DNA of 64,000 bases from positions 682,001-746,000 of the forward strand of contig JAJOHG010000011.1 of the NCBI GenBank assembly GCA_021029095.1. Direction: 5' to 3'. This stretch comes from Phellopilus nigrolimitatus (taxonomy: Eukaryota > Basidiomycota > Agaricomycetes > Hymenochaetales > Hymenochaetaceae). Shown one piece after another: positions 1 through 12,050 of this stretch. Within the stretch, counting starts at the first letter, position 1. Every line of letters starts with the position of its first letter. Below the pieces are notes generated by a model. The model was not told the origin of the DNA. It saw only the letters and a program-made list of their open reading frames with translations, and made no database searches. The position numbers and the translations under genes were made by a program.

Positions 1-1063
1 TGCACCAGACCACTCTTAAGCAGCAAATGGTTGAGATGAGCAAGGGGCGTCAACTCAAACTCGAAGAGGAGGGATCTTCTATGGTCTTGAGCACTCGGCA
101 TGCTGCTGGACTCAAAGCCTTCAAGTCTACAACAAGAAATTCTTCAGAAGACAGACGTGGCAAAGCTCGAAACGATGCAGGCAGAAATGAAGACATTCTA
201 CAACACCCGACCACAGTCTTCAAGCGTCGGTCATTCGGTGAAGCACGTCTAGCCCCGTTTTCTGAGATGCTGAAAGATCTTCGAGACCACTGCTGGAGCT
301 TTCGTACTCATGATGACGCTAACACACCCTTTAAGTGGACGCTCTGTTCACCCTCGCACAATGGCATTCTCTACGCCGAAGCGCTATATTCAGCAGTCGC
401 TCTTCCTTATAAAACCATGAACGAGATGCTAGCGCTTGGCGAATCCTTCATATGTCTGCGCTGCGACCCAATAAACCGTAAGCTGATGTCATGGACTTGT
501 CTCGTGCGTAAAGTATTTTCTACGATTCCGAGGACGCTGATTACAGTTGATCTATGCTTAGGTGAATCATTTCTACAACGAATATAAACAGTTCGAAGAA
601 AGAGAGGCCTTAAGAAACGGTTCGCTCTGCTTATACATCTCTTGTTCAGTGACAACGCTGAGTCCTGATAACGACCTCCTTCTGCATCTCATCTTTAGTC
701 GCAATGACTGTGTGATTGCAAACATAGAGGACCACGATCGAAAAAAGGACAGGCCGCTCGCGGCGTATACCGGTAACCTGCAGGCAGGAGTGACCTCAGC
801 CGACTCTCTGGAAGTCCCAAACTCGACCGCATTAGAGAAATGGATTCAGCGCTGCACTTGCGAGTCCCACGCGTCTGATATTTATCCCAGAAAGATATGT
901 CCAGAGTGCCAAACATTAGGCATGAGGTACTACTCGTATCCCTGCTTCGGAAAGCTGGACGCACATAGGCGTGCAATGTAAGTCTGCTCGTGTACAACAT
1001 CAATTCTAGCAGGTGGTATGCTGACCCCCTGCATTTATTCAATCTAGACACGCGCACGGATAA
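1..1063 (+). CDS. F-box family-1 protein, C-terminal part (5' end outside window)
   Basis: Closely related to the two genes at 41.2-47.1 kb, and I assign it by that match. The visible part starts where the paralogs read 'KQQMVEFS', continues through 'DILQHPT' and 'LCSPSHNGILYAEALYS', and reaches 'LGESFICLRCDP'. An intron begins at a GTGCGT donor near 508, and another lies in about 625-695. The last large exon holds a Cys/His-rich module (CTCESHAS, then CPEC about 12 residues on), likely a small zinc-binding fold. A final mini-exon gives HAHG and stop 1061-1063; the paralogs end a few residues later (GQDQA or GPEQA), so this tail is shorter. The F-box, seen in the paralogs, would lie off the left edge. 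F-box proteins usually select substrates for SCF ubiquitin ligases; the substrate is unknown. An ATG at 34 is internal, not a start. The frame is open apart from introns. Confidence 0.7.
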
Positions 1064-1285
1064 GAATATAAGTTCCAGACTCAAGATTAGGAACTGATTG
1101 CTAGAGTTGATCAATCTGATGATCCACCTGAAGAAAGTTACAATTACAATCTCGGACTCGCCATAGACTCTCCATCGTTTGTTCGATTATTTCTATTCTC
1201 AATACGATAAATAAATGCTGGTGTTTTAAGGAGTTACAAAAGCGGAACGAACAAATGCAGAGAGTAAAGGAAACCCCTCAGACCA

Positions 1286-2469
1286 TTACAGCTCGTCGTG
1301 TGAACGGAACGGCTCCTGGTCGTCATCATCCGGCTCCGGGGCGTAGTCACCGCCACCACCACTGTAGAGTTTGCTCGTAATCGGGCTCGCGAGCTATTGA
1401 GCGCCGGACCTGAGAGAAATCGTCGTATATGTCGGAGAGCTATGAATGAAAAGTTTGGATCACTAATATGTCATTAAAAAGTCGTTATTTCAATTTGAGT
1501 AGCATGGAAGAGGTGAATTGAATAATCCAAAACTCACTCGAAAAACCCAAATAAACTCGACACCTTGTTCAGAATCACCGCTATGTCGCACTTGCGATCG
1601 TCCAGACCACGCGCTACGCTGTTGACCTCGACTTCCGAAGGGGAGAACAACGCCCTGCGTGAGTCCGCGATGAGTATGTCTCTCTCGTTGATATGCCACT
1701 TGTAAAGGCGGTCTTCAATAGTTCTTATGCTCTCGAAGGCACCTAGGCTGACAAAAACCGCTCTTAGCAATGTATTTTCAATGCTCAGCGTGGCAATGTG
1801 CTGAAGCGAGCGTCTTTGATTCGAAGGGTTGTCTGAGCTGGAACATCGCAAAGAAGTGAGTGGCACAGCGTCCACAATAAAAGCCCATACTCACGTCGCA
1901 TGCTTCAGCAAATACCGACACTCTCTGACAAGTTTTTTTTTTGTCGTCACATATCATATCCACCGCGCGGTGTATCTGAGTTTCATCGCGGTGTCTCGCC
2001 GAAGTCGCAACGAGTAACCTATCGAACGAAGCCCCATCCCCAAATTAGTCGCAAATCTATTCAGGCGTTTCTCCAGGATGCGACCTCCAGCATCGTATCC
2101 CAGTCCAAGGATCCGGCCTGGTCCAGGTAGGTTTGGAGCAGTGGCGTTTGTGGAAAGGGTAGAGACGGTGATATCGTCGTCATCACCATCAGCTTCATCG
2201 TCGTCACCTTCAGCTTCATCGTCACACTGAGGACTTTGAAGGCGTGATTTCCTGAGACTGTTCGCAAGACCGTTAAAACCGTCCTCAATCAATTGGCCGA
2301 TAGCATCATAGGCCAAGCCCAGTGTCCGCCATGGACCTGCAAGTCCAGGTGCAGTCGCGTTTGTTGAAATCGAAGTAGTAGATGTGTTGACGGAAGAGAA
2401 CCGGCGGACGTGATCCCATTCCCAGCAATAGCTGCTTGACGATTCTCCGAGCTCTGGCGTTCGTGACAT
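1286..2469 (-). CDS. hypothetical multi-exon protein with an internal repeat
   Basis: No family recognised. Reading leftward from an ATG at 2469, about 150 residues are open and contain two copies of one motif about 75-80 residues apart: 'STNATAPGLAGPWRTLGL' and 'STNATAPNLPGPGRILGL', each followed by 'YDA.G..IE..N..A..L'. An acidic stretch rich in Asp and Glu separates them. A later exon (about 1875-1540) reads 'SIENTLLRAVFVSLGAFES' and 'HINERDILIADSRRALF'. The last exon gives a Gly/Asp-rich tail ending 'FRSHDEL', with a stop at 1286-1288. Exon joins between 1400 and 2000 are not all resolved. An upstream open stretch (2769-2521, 'MSFPGIIREGLSYLIHSS') could be an additional 5' exon. The repeat and the clean C-terminus argue for a real gene. 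Function is unknown. Confidence 0.45.
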
Positions 2470-3295
2470 TCGCCGAAGGTAAGCCGAGCGACATGAAATC
2501 GATAGGAGACTCTGCTTGTCTTATATTTGTACGCGTATCTCTAATATGCAGTTGTGCAGGCGTTTAGTGATGGCGAAAACCAGTGTCTGTGAAGATGATT
2601 CCATCGCCTCGTGGACAGCACCGCACATATCGCTTGAATGAATCAGATAAGACAAGCCTTCCCGTATAATCCCTGGAAAGCTCATGTCCAGAGTCAGCCA
2701 AAGAGGATAAAAGCATGGACATTGAATACAGAGAACAAGACATCGCGCAGCTTGCAAGGACGAGAGCAAGACTTGACGCGAGTCTCGTGTCGGCGCCTCT
2801 GTGAGCCGATCATGCCGATGGGACGGAGCCTGAACCTCGGTTACTTCCGACGAACTTTTTTTTCGTTCCTTGCCACAAGATCCTTACTTATGCAGGAGAA
2901 TGGGGACGTCGAGAAGGCGTATTTTCAGTAAACACTTTCGACATCGTTGAGGTGAGAAAAAGAATATAAATGAAAGGACAACCAATCGTCACCATGGGAA
3001 GGATTTTCCATTGAAACATGATTACATACAGAAAAAAAAAAAACATTCGTCGGATTTGACCTTCAATGGAGAATGTAAGGTGATAATAATCATCGCCCCC
3101 TTCATTCTGGTTTCCGCGGACCCTCAGCGTCAATTTGTTGATGAGAAGTAGAAAAAGAACGAAAACACTTCCTAATTGAGTGATCGACGTCATTATGTCT
3201 ACGTTGAAGATTGTGCTCCGAGGTTCGTCTTGACTTAGATTCTCATCGTCGTTTCTTATCATCCTAGCCTTTCTGAGCTCGACGTAGCTCTAACC
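2470..3295. other. upstream region, possible extra exon of the minus-strand gene
   Basis: AT-rich, with A and T homopolymers (for example near 3030). A minus-strand open stretch at 2521-2769 may be a 5' exon of the neighbouring hypothetical gene. The remainder looks like the promoter and 5' UTR of the F-box gene starting at 3296. Nothing else can be supported. Confidence 0.4.
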
Positions 3296-5378
3296 ATGTC
3301 TTCCAACCTGCAAGAACTTCCCGTAGAAGTGATCGCAAAGATTTTTGCTTTCCTGGGCTTCAAAGATCTCATCTCTGTCTCTCGTTTGAACCACTTCCTG
3401 CGCGATGTCTACGAGGGCTTTCCGGAGCTTCAGTACAGTTTCGCGCTGCAAGTTGCAGGGATGGTAGATGGAGAGCCGTCGTTCGACATACGGCGCAAGC
3501 TTGAGGAGTTGAATCGGCGGGAGGAAGCATGGCGGACGCTCGATCTGTCGCGTGTGGTCAACGTGAAGATACCGCACAGGACTTCGCACATATACGACTT
3601 GTCTGGAGGCATTTACCTTTTGGGCGACTGCTTCAACTACACGGTTACTCGTGATACACACTCTTTGAGAATGTTTGACTTGGCATCGTGCGCGTCTGGC
3701 CCGAGTATCCGCACGGAGAGTTGGCGGGAAATTAAGCTGGACACACACATCATAGACGTCGGCTTCTGCCTGCGCGAGTTCGATCTGCTTGCTGTTGTGG
3801 GTATCAAGAAGGGGTGAGTCAAAAGTTCAAGCACTGTGTATATCTTCTCTAACATTAACATCCGCCAGGCAAGAGGGGGAAAAAGACTCCATCGTTGTCT
3901 ACCTCATAGAGTTCTCTACTGGTCGGCCACATCCTCTGGCTCAAAATCCTGAAATCGTCGTAGGGGAGTCCACGAGTGAATGGGGAAAAATGTCGATCAT
4001 GATGGAAATCGTTGGCCCGCGCCTTCTTTTGCTTTTGACCTGGCGTTCCCTCCCGCGTCGGACGGAGAACCGCGCCAGAGACATTCTGATACTCGTCAAC
4101 TGGTGGGAAGGACGAGCTATCACGGTAAGTCATTCTTTGACGCGTCGCTCCCCCGATACTGACCATTACTTAGGCAATTTCTTCCGCGCTGGCAACGTGG
4201 GACGGGTTTGTCTTCCTCACTCCGGACCTTATCTTACTCCCCAACCGTCATCGTGAGCAGTTCGACATCGTCGAGCTCCCTGATGTCACGGCACCTCAAG
4301 CATCCGTAGCTCCGGAGCTCAAGACAATCCTCTGTCTTGGGCTCCCACAGCTACAGCCGTCTTGCACTATTGGCGCGATCGCGTGCCGTGCCGATCCCAA
4401 CCCTGTCGGGGCGCCGCATCCAGCGGTGCATTCGCAGAAACGCAAGGCACGCGGTTCAGTCATGCCGGATCCTGCCAGCGCGCTCGTCCTCATCCAGTTC
4501 TACCTCCGTGAATTCAGCAACGCGCACGACTTCCTGCTCGGACAGTGGGGCGTGCTCCGCCACAACGTCACGCTCGTCGTGCACCGCGCTGCGCTGGTGG
4601 AGCTTGCGCGTGCAAGCCAAAACGGCACATTGGAGAAGAAGACCATACAACAAGAAGGTATACCTGGGCCGTTTCTGCCATGGGCGAAGTGGCGCGCCAA
4701 GGCGCGCTTTTGCGCGGATGACGCACATGTTTCGAATTGGATTACGACGACTGCGGGACAGCGGTACATCGGGATGACAGACTCTGGGCGCATCCTCGTT
4801 AAGGATTTCAATCCTCATAGCGTGCAACGAGCGCGTGCCAACGTAGCTGGTGGACCCGGGATAATGGATGTCGATTCTGAGCAGGGACTTGAGGATACGA
4901 CCATGCTCACGGAGTATGGCTTCGGTGGAAATACAGACGCGAATTCGAAGTGGGGCTTCTCCAACAGAAATGCAGCGACGACCTCTCGCGATTTTGATTT
5001 TACGACAGAGTGGGATGACGAAGACACATGCGATGACGAGCATGTTGGGTCTGACTTCAAGGAGAACTCAAGCTCCACATGGCGCTCTGTCCGTCTCGTC
5101 GAGTGCTTCTCTGGTGAAGAGGTAGTCGAGTTGGAGCGGCTCTTCCTCGACGAGTTCAATGTCCTGCCGCTGCCGTGTGTCGAGTACGTCTCCGCTCGAG
5201 AGTATACCTATCACGGCCTTCTGATGGATGAGGAGCGCATTGTCGGTCTTCGAGTGCGTATCTCGTCTTCTTTTCCGTTTTTGGATAAGCTGTGACTTCT
5301 CTGACTGCGTGCCTTCTGATTTTCTAGCACGACGAGAATACCGGTGCAATCGTCGAATTTGACGTCTTCACGCTGTAA
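3296..5378 (+). CDS. F-box domain protein, family 2
   Basis: Starts ATG TCT TCC with 'NLQELPVEVIAKIFAFLGF', a clear F-box (LP.EV...IF.FL). The rest is a long fungal-type C-terminal region with no named domain: 'GIYLLGDCFNYTVTRDTHS', 'REFDLLAVVG', 'LIEFSTGRPHPLAQNPE'. Four exons fit with all phases consistent: 3296-3813, 3869-4124, 4174-5253 and 5328-5378. Introns are 49-74 nt with GT-AG ends. The protein is about 630 residues, and its last exon reads HDENTGAIVEFDVFTL-stop. It is expected to act as a substrate adaptor in an SCF E3 ligase through Skp1, by family knowledge; the target cannot be inferred. A paralog with the same block order lies at 53.7-55.8 kb. This copy is open throughout. Confidence 0.85.
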
Positions 5379-6104
5379 CAAGGCATTTTAGGGTCGCGTA
5401 CTATGGCACCGGAATTTGGGTATTGGGAGGCTAGTGTGTTTCGGTACTGTATGCAATTCAAGGACTTTATGTTAGTATCATCGAGCGGCAAGCGGATTCA
5501 CGAATCTCGTGATTATACTGACACGAGCTGCATAAAGTAGACGTACCTGAATTTCCAATAGGTTGCAAACGGGCGCCATTCTTCAAGCTCAGAGTGACAA
5601 TATTCGTAGTCGTTTGCGGTCGGGATGATATTCTGTGTAAGAGCCTTGAGCGGTAGCTCGTAATGGGAGTCCTGTATAACTTCGCCTCGTTGGTGTCGTT
5701 GTTCACAATATCAAGTTCTACTTTGCACCTGACGACTATAACAGGAGCCCTCTAAGTCATATAAGAAACCCTCTCGCAATGATACTCCTTGAAAAGGGTT
5801 CGGATCCGTCACATGGTTCCAAGGCCCAATCTGCAACGTTTTCGAATGGAATCCTATGCGTTTGCGTCACTTCAAATTTTAGAAACTGCGATAAAACGAG
5901 CATATGAATTTCGGATTGGTGCTTTTTGCAAATTGTCTTCTATCGCACGTGTGTCAGCAGCCACGAGATTAGCGAACGTTCCGGTCACAGTTCCTCCGGC
6001 CCTCTGGTACTATTCGTCTCCCGATATAAATGTGATCATGGCCTCCGATGACCTTCAACAGCTCAGTTGTTTCTGTCAGTACTGGTACTATTGATACTCC
6101 GGCC
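5379..6104. other. intergenic region
   Basis: 725 bases between the F-box stop and the phosphatase start. Open frames are short and have no recognisable content. The sequence is the 3' flank of one gene and the promoter of the next. No repeat or RNA gene was seen. Confidence 0.6.
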
Positions 6105-8054
6105 ATGGCTGCTCATAATTTCTTGGGAATCCTCCTGTTCATCTTGTCATCGCTGCTTGCCATGCTCACTGCGTCGGTGTCCACATTGCCCGCCTTCAAC
6201 TCTACTGGTGTATACAACACGTCTATCACACCTTCTTACCTTCCTTGGAACACGTATAACTACTGTAACGCGCCTCATGTCAATACTGCGCACTACTCCA
6301 AGCCTACGAATATATCTGAGGCGGAACTCGTTTATATGAACGTCATGATTCGGCACCATAAGGTTTGGTTCGCGCTGTGTATACAAGCCGTTTATTTGGA
6401 TGACTGGCTGATATTCCATCTTTTCAGCGCACTCCGGACAACTTGTATCCTGATGAGAACGCACTGAACCCCGCAGATGGTTGGGACTGCACGAACTTCC
6501 TCCAGATGAACTACGGCGCGGGCGGAGCGCCCGTCTTTCACAAGACGGATATTCCATCCTGGCACCCCTTCCTCAGCCAGATTTGGAACGGAACGTGCGA
6601 TTCAGGTCAGCTGACGGCTGGTGGTCTGAGAGATGCGGTAAAGCATGGCCAGGTTTGCATCTAGCTTCCTAGTATAAAAATTACAAGTGCACAAAACATG
6701 GCGAGCCTTTGTCTATCTTTAGGACTTCTGGTCTGTGTACCACAACAAGCTTGGGTTTCTAGACAGCGTAAACACGGGGGATATCCTTATCCGCACGTCC
6801 ACCGAGCCACGGACTTTTCAAGTGGCGAGCGGCCTGCTCTTCGGAATGGATCCCGCTACAGCGTACCAAACCTGGCCCGTCACCACACAGCCGGATAATG
6901 TAGGTCTTTCCCTTCGCATTTTCCAGCTTCACATAACCGTTTCTCCGTGCGAATAATTTATCTCTGATCCCTGGCTTTTTTCGATATATTGAGAAAAAAA
7001 AACAGATCGACTCGCTTCCTCCAAACTACTCGTGCGACTTTGCCTCCGATGTTCGCGACGCATACCAGTCGGTACCGGCGTGGACGGACCACCTCGTGGA
7101 GAACGCGGACTTGCAGGACCGACTGAGCGCTATGCTCGGCACCACGGGGCTCAGTGCGTGGTCGTCGTGGTGTGAGTTTCTTTCTTTCTTTCTTTTTGTT
7201 TCTTTCTCTTTTTTTCTTGGAGTGGAGACTTATACATCGTCAAACATGTAATTGGCTTTAGATGATCACTTCTTTGACACATTCAGCTCGCGCACTTGTC
7301 ACGGTCATCCACTGCCATGCAACGCCACCGGTGCATGCGTTTCACAGGAGGACGCGAACCGTGTGTTCGCCCTTGGCGACTTTGAATACAAGTGAGGAGC
7401 GCCTGCAACACCTCTATTCCTATTTTATTTTATTTTGGCCTGTCTGAGAACTGATTCAAACCTGACTCTCGACGCTGGTACTTAGCTATATCTGGAATAC
7501 TGCTGAAAATTCAACGCTGTATAACCAGCTCACGTTTAGTAAGATGTCATTTGCATATCATATTGAAAGCATGAAAAGTTCCCTGAAACATTGCCATTTC
7601 TTCTCTAGGCGTGATGTTTCAGGAGCTCGCGATGAACTTTAGGAGCTTCCAGGCTGGTGAAGAGACTCGCAAACTGCGATTTTATGTCGGGCATGATGGC
7701 TCTATGATCCGCTTGGCTTCGGGCCTTGGCCTCGGCCAAGTTGCGCCACTGCGGTGGCCTGCTCTTGGATCCGAGATTGTCATGGAGGTGAGCCGGGCTT
7801 TCCTCTCTCTTTCTTTCACCTTTCTTTCCCCCTTCTTCCTTCTCCGCGAACTAACACATTATACATGACATCAGGTCTGGCAGGGGTCAACGCAGCTCGG
7901 CAGCCTAAATACGGACGAACAGTATGTGCGCGTCATGCACGAGGGCTCACCTGTGCTCGGACTTCAGTGGCTCCCCCTGGCCGACTTCGTTCAGTTATTG
8001 GAAAGCAATGTCCCTGATAATTTGTTCGAGACTTGTCAGACTGGAGCTGCTTAA
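6105..8054 (+). CDS. secreted histidine acid phosphatase (histidine phosphatase clade 2)
   Basis: Eight exons can be joined with every phase consistent: 6105-6362, 6428-6652, 6723-6899, 7006-7171, 7262-7391, 7486-7538, 7609-7787 and 7875-8054. The N-terminus (NFLGILLFILSSLLAMLTA) is a signal peptide, so the enzyme should be secreted. The catalytic motif spans the first splice: 'MIRHHKRTPDN', matching the family RHGxRxP signature but with His replacing Gly. The distal proton-donor motif appears as 'GHDGSMIRLASGLG' (family HD). Several Cys and many N-glycosylation sequons (NST, NTS, NIS, NGT, NAT) fit a secreted glycoprotein. Members hydrolyse phosphomonoesters through a phosphohistidine; the substrate is not predictable here. 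Length is about 420 residues, normal for the clade. It stands alone with no operon-like partner. Confidence 0.9.
7176..7218. repeat. TTTC/pyrimidine microsatellite in an intron
   Basis: Runs of TTTC and T inside the fourth intron of the acid phosphatase gene, between the GTGAGT donor at 7172 and the acceptor at 7260-7261. It adds to the polypyrimidine tract. Confidence 0.6.
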
Positions 8055-8557
8055 TTAACGCGGGCTTACTGAATCCGATTCAGCAAAATCGATTACCGGT
8101 TTGAATTCTTTCTGAAAATTCAGGTATGGTCTGTCAGTTCTTTTGAGGGGACTGGAGGTAGGTTGGGGTTTTGATTCTCTCGGTAGCACCCGAAGAGCGG
8201 GAAACAAGTATCCAGCGCTTGCACTGAGGCACCGAGATTGGTTCGCGAAGTATCACGTTAGTCTTTCGCGAGCTCGTCTCTCGCGTTTGAAGCTGTGATG
8301 TGGGTCCCTAAGACTCAGAGAGTTAAGAAAAATCTTGATCTCAGATCACGTGCTTGTTTATACATTGCACGTGAGTCCAAACGCGTGCACTTTCTAGGTT
8401 AGGAACCCTCCCTTGCCATACAAGGCTACAGCATGAGACGCAATCCGAGACCAGCCTGAAGGAAAAAAATTCATCGGATCGAAGAGTCTGAAGTTATTTT
8501 CAGGACGAATTAATCCATTACTTGTCGTGGTGTTAAATACCGCAACTTTGAGTAATC
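8055..8557. other. convergent 3' flanks
   Basis: About 500 bases between two stop codons facing each other (phosphatase plus, kinase minus). No coding potential or repeat recognised. Confidence 0.55.
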
Positions 8558-11500
8558 CTATATTTTTAACCCATTGACACCGTCCGCGAGGTCGCAAGCT
8601 AGTCTTTCTATGTTCATTGAACAAGCTCCAGCCATTTCCTCCAGGTTGTGCAGTACTTGAGACGCATCTGGTCTTTCAGATGGAATATCTTTCCAGCACT
8701 GCTGCATCAGTGCCCACAGCTCGTTGCTAGGTCCTTGCCCTGACAGCTCCGATTTCGAGGGTCGACGTGGCCGCTCACCTTTGTGGATGGCGATGATTAT
8801 TTGTGCGTTGTTCTTGAGTTCGCAGAAAGGTATATCGAGTGTCGTGAGCTGCGACGAAGTGCAAGAATAAAACAAATATAGTTACCATCGGGCAGAATTA
8901 TTAAAAAGCGAGACGGTGCAGGCTTACCTCCAGTAGAACCATACCGAGTGACCAAATGTCCGACGCCCGGCTAACAATCCCCTCGCCAACGAACAGCTCA
9001 GGCGCCATCCAGCGTGGGTTGCCCGCACTCTGCAATGCAGACGAGATGGGAAGTTTAGTGAGGTCTTCAACGATGACTGCCAGTCCGAAGTCGCAAAGCA
9101 GGGGATCTCCTGTGTCAGAAATAAGAACATTTGCCTGAAGGGAAAGAACCTGTCGAAATTTAATCTTGGCCTATGATTTGTATCGGGTACGTACACCTCT
9201 CATATCGCCGTGTACTACAGGTGGTTCGTGCTCATGCAGGTACTGAAGGCCTCGCGCTATACCTTGCGCCTTAAAGATCCACATGTTAGAGACAGTGTGA
9301 CGGTCATTTGTGAAAATACTAAACAATGTGCATAATCGGCGCGTGTGGATTCTTCGTGAGATAATCCATGCAATTCCCGTTTTGTACCCACGGCGAGACA
9401 AGACATGTCTCCAAGCCCGGGAGGTCTGCCGTACCTAGAAACACTAAGATATTGGGGTGCTGCAGGCTGTTCCAAATAGTCGCCTCTCTGAGAAACCTCT
9501 GAGCCACGTCAGTTGAGTTCAGTTAGAGACAACCAAACTATTCCTGTTCACCTTGGTGAGCCGTATGACGGGTTGTAATTGGCTTTTTATAATCAGCGTC
9601 TTGAGGGCAACAAGCCCGAAACTCTTCAATCTCGCGAGGCGTATCTCGCCAAACCCTCCGCGTGCACAGACGGCACTGAATCCCAGACCGTCTTCTGTAA
9701 GAGTGATAAGGTCTGTCAGGTCCCGCACGTCGAGTGTAGGGAGCTCGCGCATCTTCTCAAGCTCGCGGAGTACCTCCGACATTGTAGGACGCGCATCGGG
9801 AACCTCGGCCCAGCAGTGTGTGATGAGCGTCCAGAGCTTGTCATCGAGGCCGTGATGAATAAGCCTGCGATCGGGCCGCATGGGCCGCCCGCCTTTATTA
9901 AGCACATCTATGAGCTGGAAGGGAGAACGGACATCTTTGAAGGGGGTTTCGCCGGTCATTATCTATATAACGTATATAATGCAATTTAGCCTGTCGTCAC
10001 GTGAATTACAACATCCCACTGAAGTAGTCTGCACACCTCGAGTGCCGTCATCGCAAAGCTGTAAGTGTCAGCTTTGATGCTTGGCCTGAACGTGAGTCGA
10101 TCCATGTTCTCTGGCGCTTGCCATCGAAGGGGAGTTATACAGCCTTTATCAAATGTCGCAGATGCAAAGCCACCCACAACCGCACTTTTGTTCTCGTTGA
10201 CAAGGACACCACTCTTCCAGCGGAAAATACCAGTCAGCTAGATTGCTGGTTTAGAGTTGATAAAATGTAAACCCTACCGCGGTCAATAATCCATGGACAT
10301 AAGGCGGTGAGCGAGAGTGCAGGTAAACGAGACCAGAGGCCATTTCAGTTATCTTTGGCCTCGGATTAATTACATTAGCATGTAGTGGACGAAATTTTAG
10401 ACTCACGAGTTTCAGACGATCAGCCCCAGGGTTGTTCCTGACGTAAATGGCGACCGTCTGATTCTCCATCCACGGAGAAACAAGCGCAATCCCTTGTTTG
10501 TCGAAGTCTCGATAGATACCTAATAAACTCAGAATGTGCGGATGGTCGAAGGACGCCCAGATGATCGAGTTCTGGATAGAATGCAGGTCAGGAGACTTCA
10601 TTATGGCGATCGATAGCAAGGATGGATATCAACCTCAAGCACAGTGATGTCGCCCTTCGCCAGGTCGTATTTCGTCGGAGAAACTGGGCTATGAAGCGTC
10701 ACGCGCTTCCCGTATAACTCGCCTGTCCACACAGCGCATATGGCGCCCCAGGCGATAGGAGTGTTGCTTATCCTCACGATCTTCCCAGTTAAATCCTGTA
10801 AACCTCTTGTCTTAGTCTCTTGGATTGACAATGATTCCAGTCGCGAAAGAAATTTTTCATAAAGAGGGATAGCCTCGGAGGATGAGCTTAACATTGAAAT
10901 CTCCTGCAGATAGAAGAAAGCACTCAGACGATAGTTACAGAAAAAAGCAATTGATTGATTACGAGTTTTACAGCACCCTCAAGGGCTGAAATATCACGTC
11001 CAGTCAAATCAACGAGCAGCTTCTGCATTTCGCTTCTTCGGAGACATTCTCTTAACAGTTGCCTCAAACTGACACTGTCAGCCTTACGATCGGAGTCATA
11101 AATCTCTCGCTGTGCTTCGATATCCTCTCGTAGAATTTCCTGAACTAACGTGTCAGCAAAAGGCAACAAAATAATATCCGGCAGAAGCTAAGAGGACTAA
11201 GCCCGACTGACATCATTACGACTCTGTGTGAAAGTCCAGCATGACTCAAATAAGGAGTCCAAAACGTCCGTGATTTCGCCCTGCCTCAAATAGCTCTGCA
11301 GAGGAGAAATACGGGAAAAGGCCTCCAATTTTAAAATTGATGCGTGCAAACTTCTGCTGTAAGTCTCAACACTGATTAGCAAGCATAAAGAAAGCGTCAT
11401 ACTTACCGCAAGGTTTGTTCTGTGATTGCTAGATTACTATCTTCGAAACTTCTTGAGATAATCGTTAACTGTTCCTTGATATTCCCTGCTGTTCTCTAAA

Positions 11501-11700
11501 GAAAGATACTCGATAGTTCTGCTGGCTGTGAGAAAGAGAGCAAAAATTCTCACCTTATGTACTTTCAGGCCATGCGAGGCTCTTATGTAGTTGTCGAGAG
11601 ACTGCTCCATCTCTAAAGAACATGAGCTTGTTACGGGTGTTTCATACACGCGTGGAGAAGAGCGCACCTTCTTAAGGCGACTCAAATCGTCTTCAATATA
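8558..11700 (-). CDS. tandem pseudokinase-kinase protein (tyrosine-kinase-like, JAK-like order)
   Basis: Intron-rich gene read leftward, with three parts. (1) About 11.7-10.8 kb encodes a helical, charged N-terminal region (for example 'EILREDIEAQREIYDSDRK'). (2) About 10.8-9.7 kb encodes a kinase fold that has lost catalytic residues. The VAIK position reads 'GKRVTLHSP' (no Lys), the catalytic loop 'YVHGLLTA' (no Asp), and the DFG position 'VVGGFASATF'. Yet 'RWQAPENMD' and the C-lobe 'PDARPTMSEVL' remain. (3) About 9.75-8.6 kb encodes an intact kinase: glycine loop 'GGFGEIRLARL', 'LVALKTL', 'VVHGDMRGANVLI', 'LCDFGLAV', 'GNPRWMAPELF', 'ASDIWSLGMVLLE', 'PSERPDASQVL'. HGD in place of HRD is common in mushroom TKL kinases. 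I infer that the first domain regulates the second. The 5' start is unresolved: no good ATG opens the most upstream frame near 11.69 kb, and 'MEQSLDNYIRAS' at about 11.6 kb is an alternative. Confidence 0.82.
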
Positions 11701-12050
11701 CGAATCTTCAACAAGCCAGTTCCAGTCCGCACATTATCTTGAACAAGAAGATCAAGTTTATGGGCAAGAAGATGATCAGGAGTATTTCGCTTATTCAATC
11801 CTTCTTATGTAAGGAAATTCGAAGTTAAAACGGAGTGCAAACTATAATGAACACAGGGATACATGGATAGAAAAATAGTACACCCCTACTCCTACTTATT
11901 GCCAATGATACTTACATGTCTTGTCGACTAAAACTGATGAAAGAATAGTAGAAGTTCACAATCCCCAAATTCCTGATATCAGGCCACCTATCATTATAAT
12001 CCGGAATAAGAGAAGAGAACAACCTTACCAACTAATAAAAACAATGCTGT
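11701..12050. other. intergenic region
   Basis: AT-rich 350 bases between the kinase 5' end and the RING gene stop. No feature recognised. It may hold a first exon or the promoter of the kinase. Confidence 0.4.

Noticed and set aside
2888..3262. Hydrophobic minus-strand frame upstream of the F-box gene
   Set aside because: It depends on A/T homopolymers, has no homology-like blocks and overlaps the promoter.
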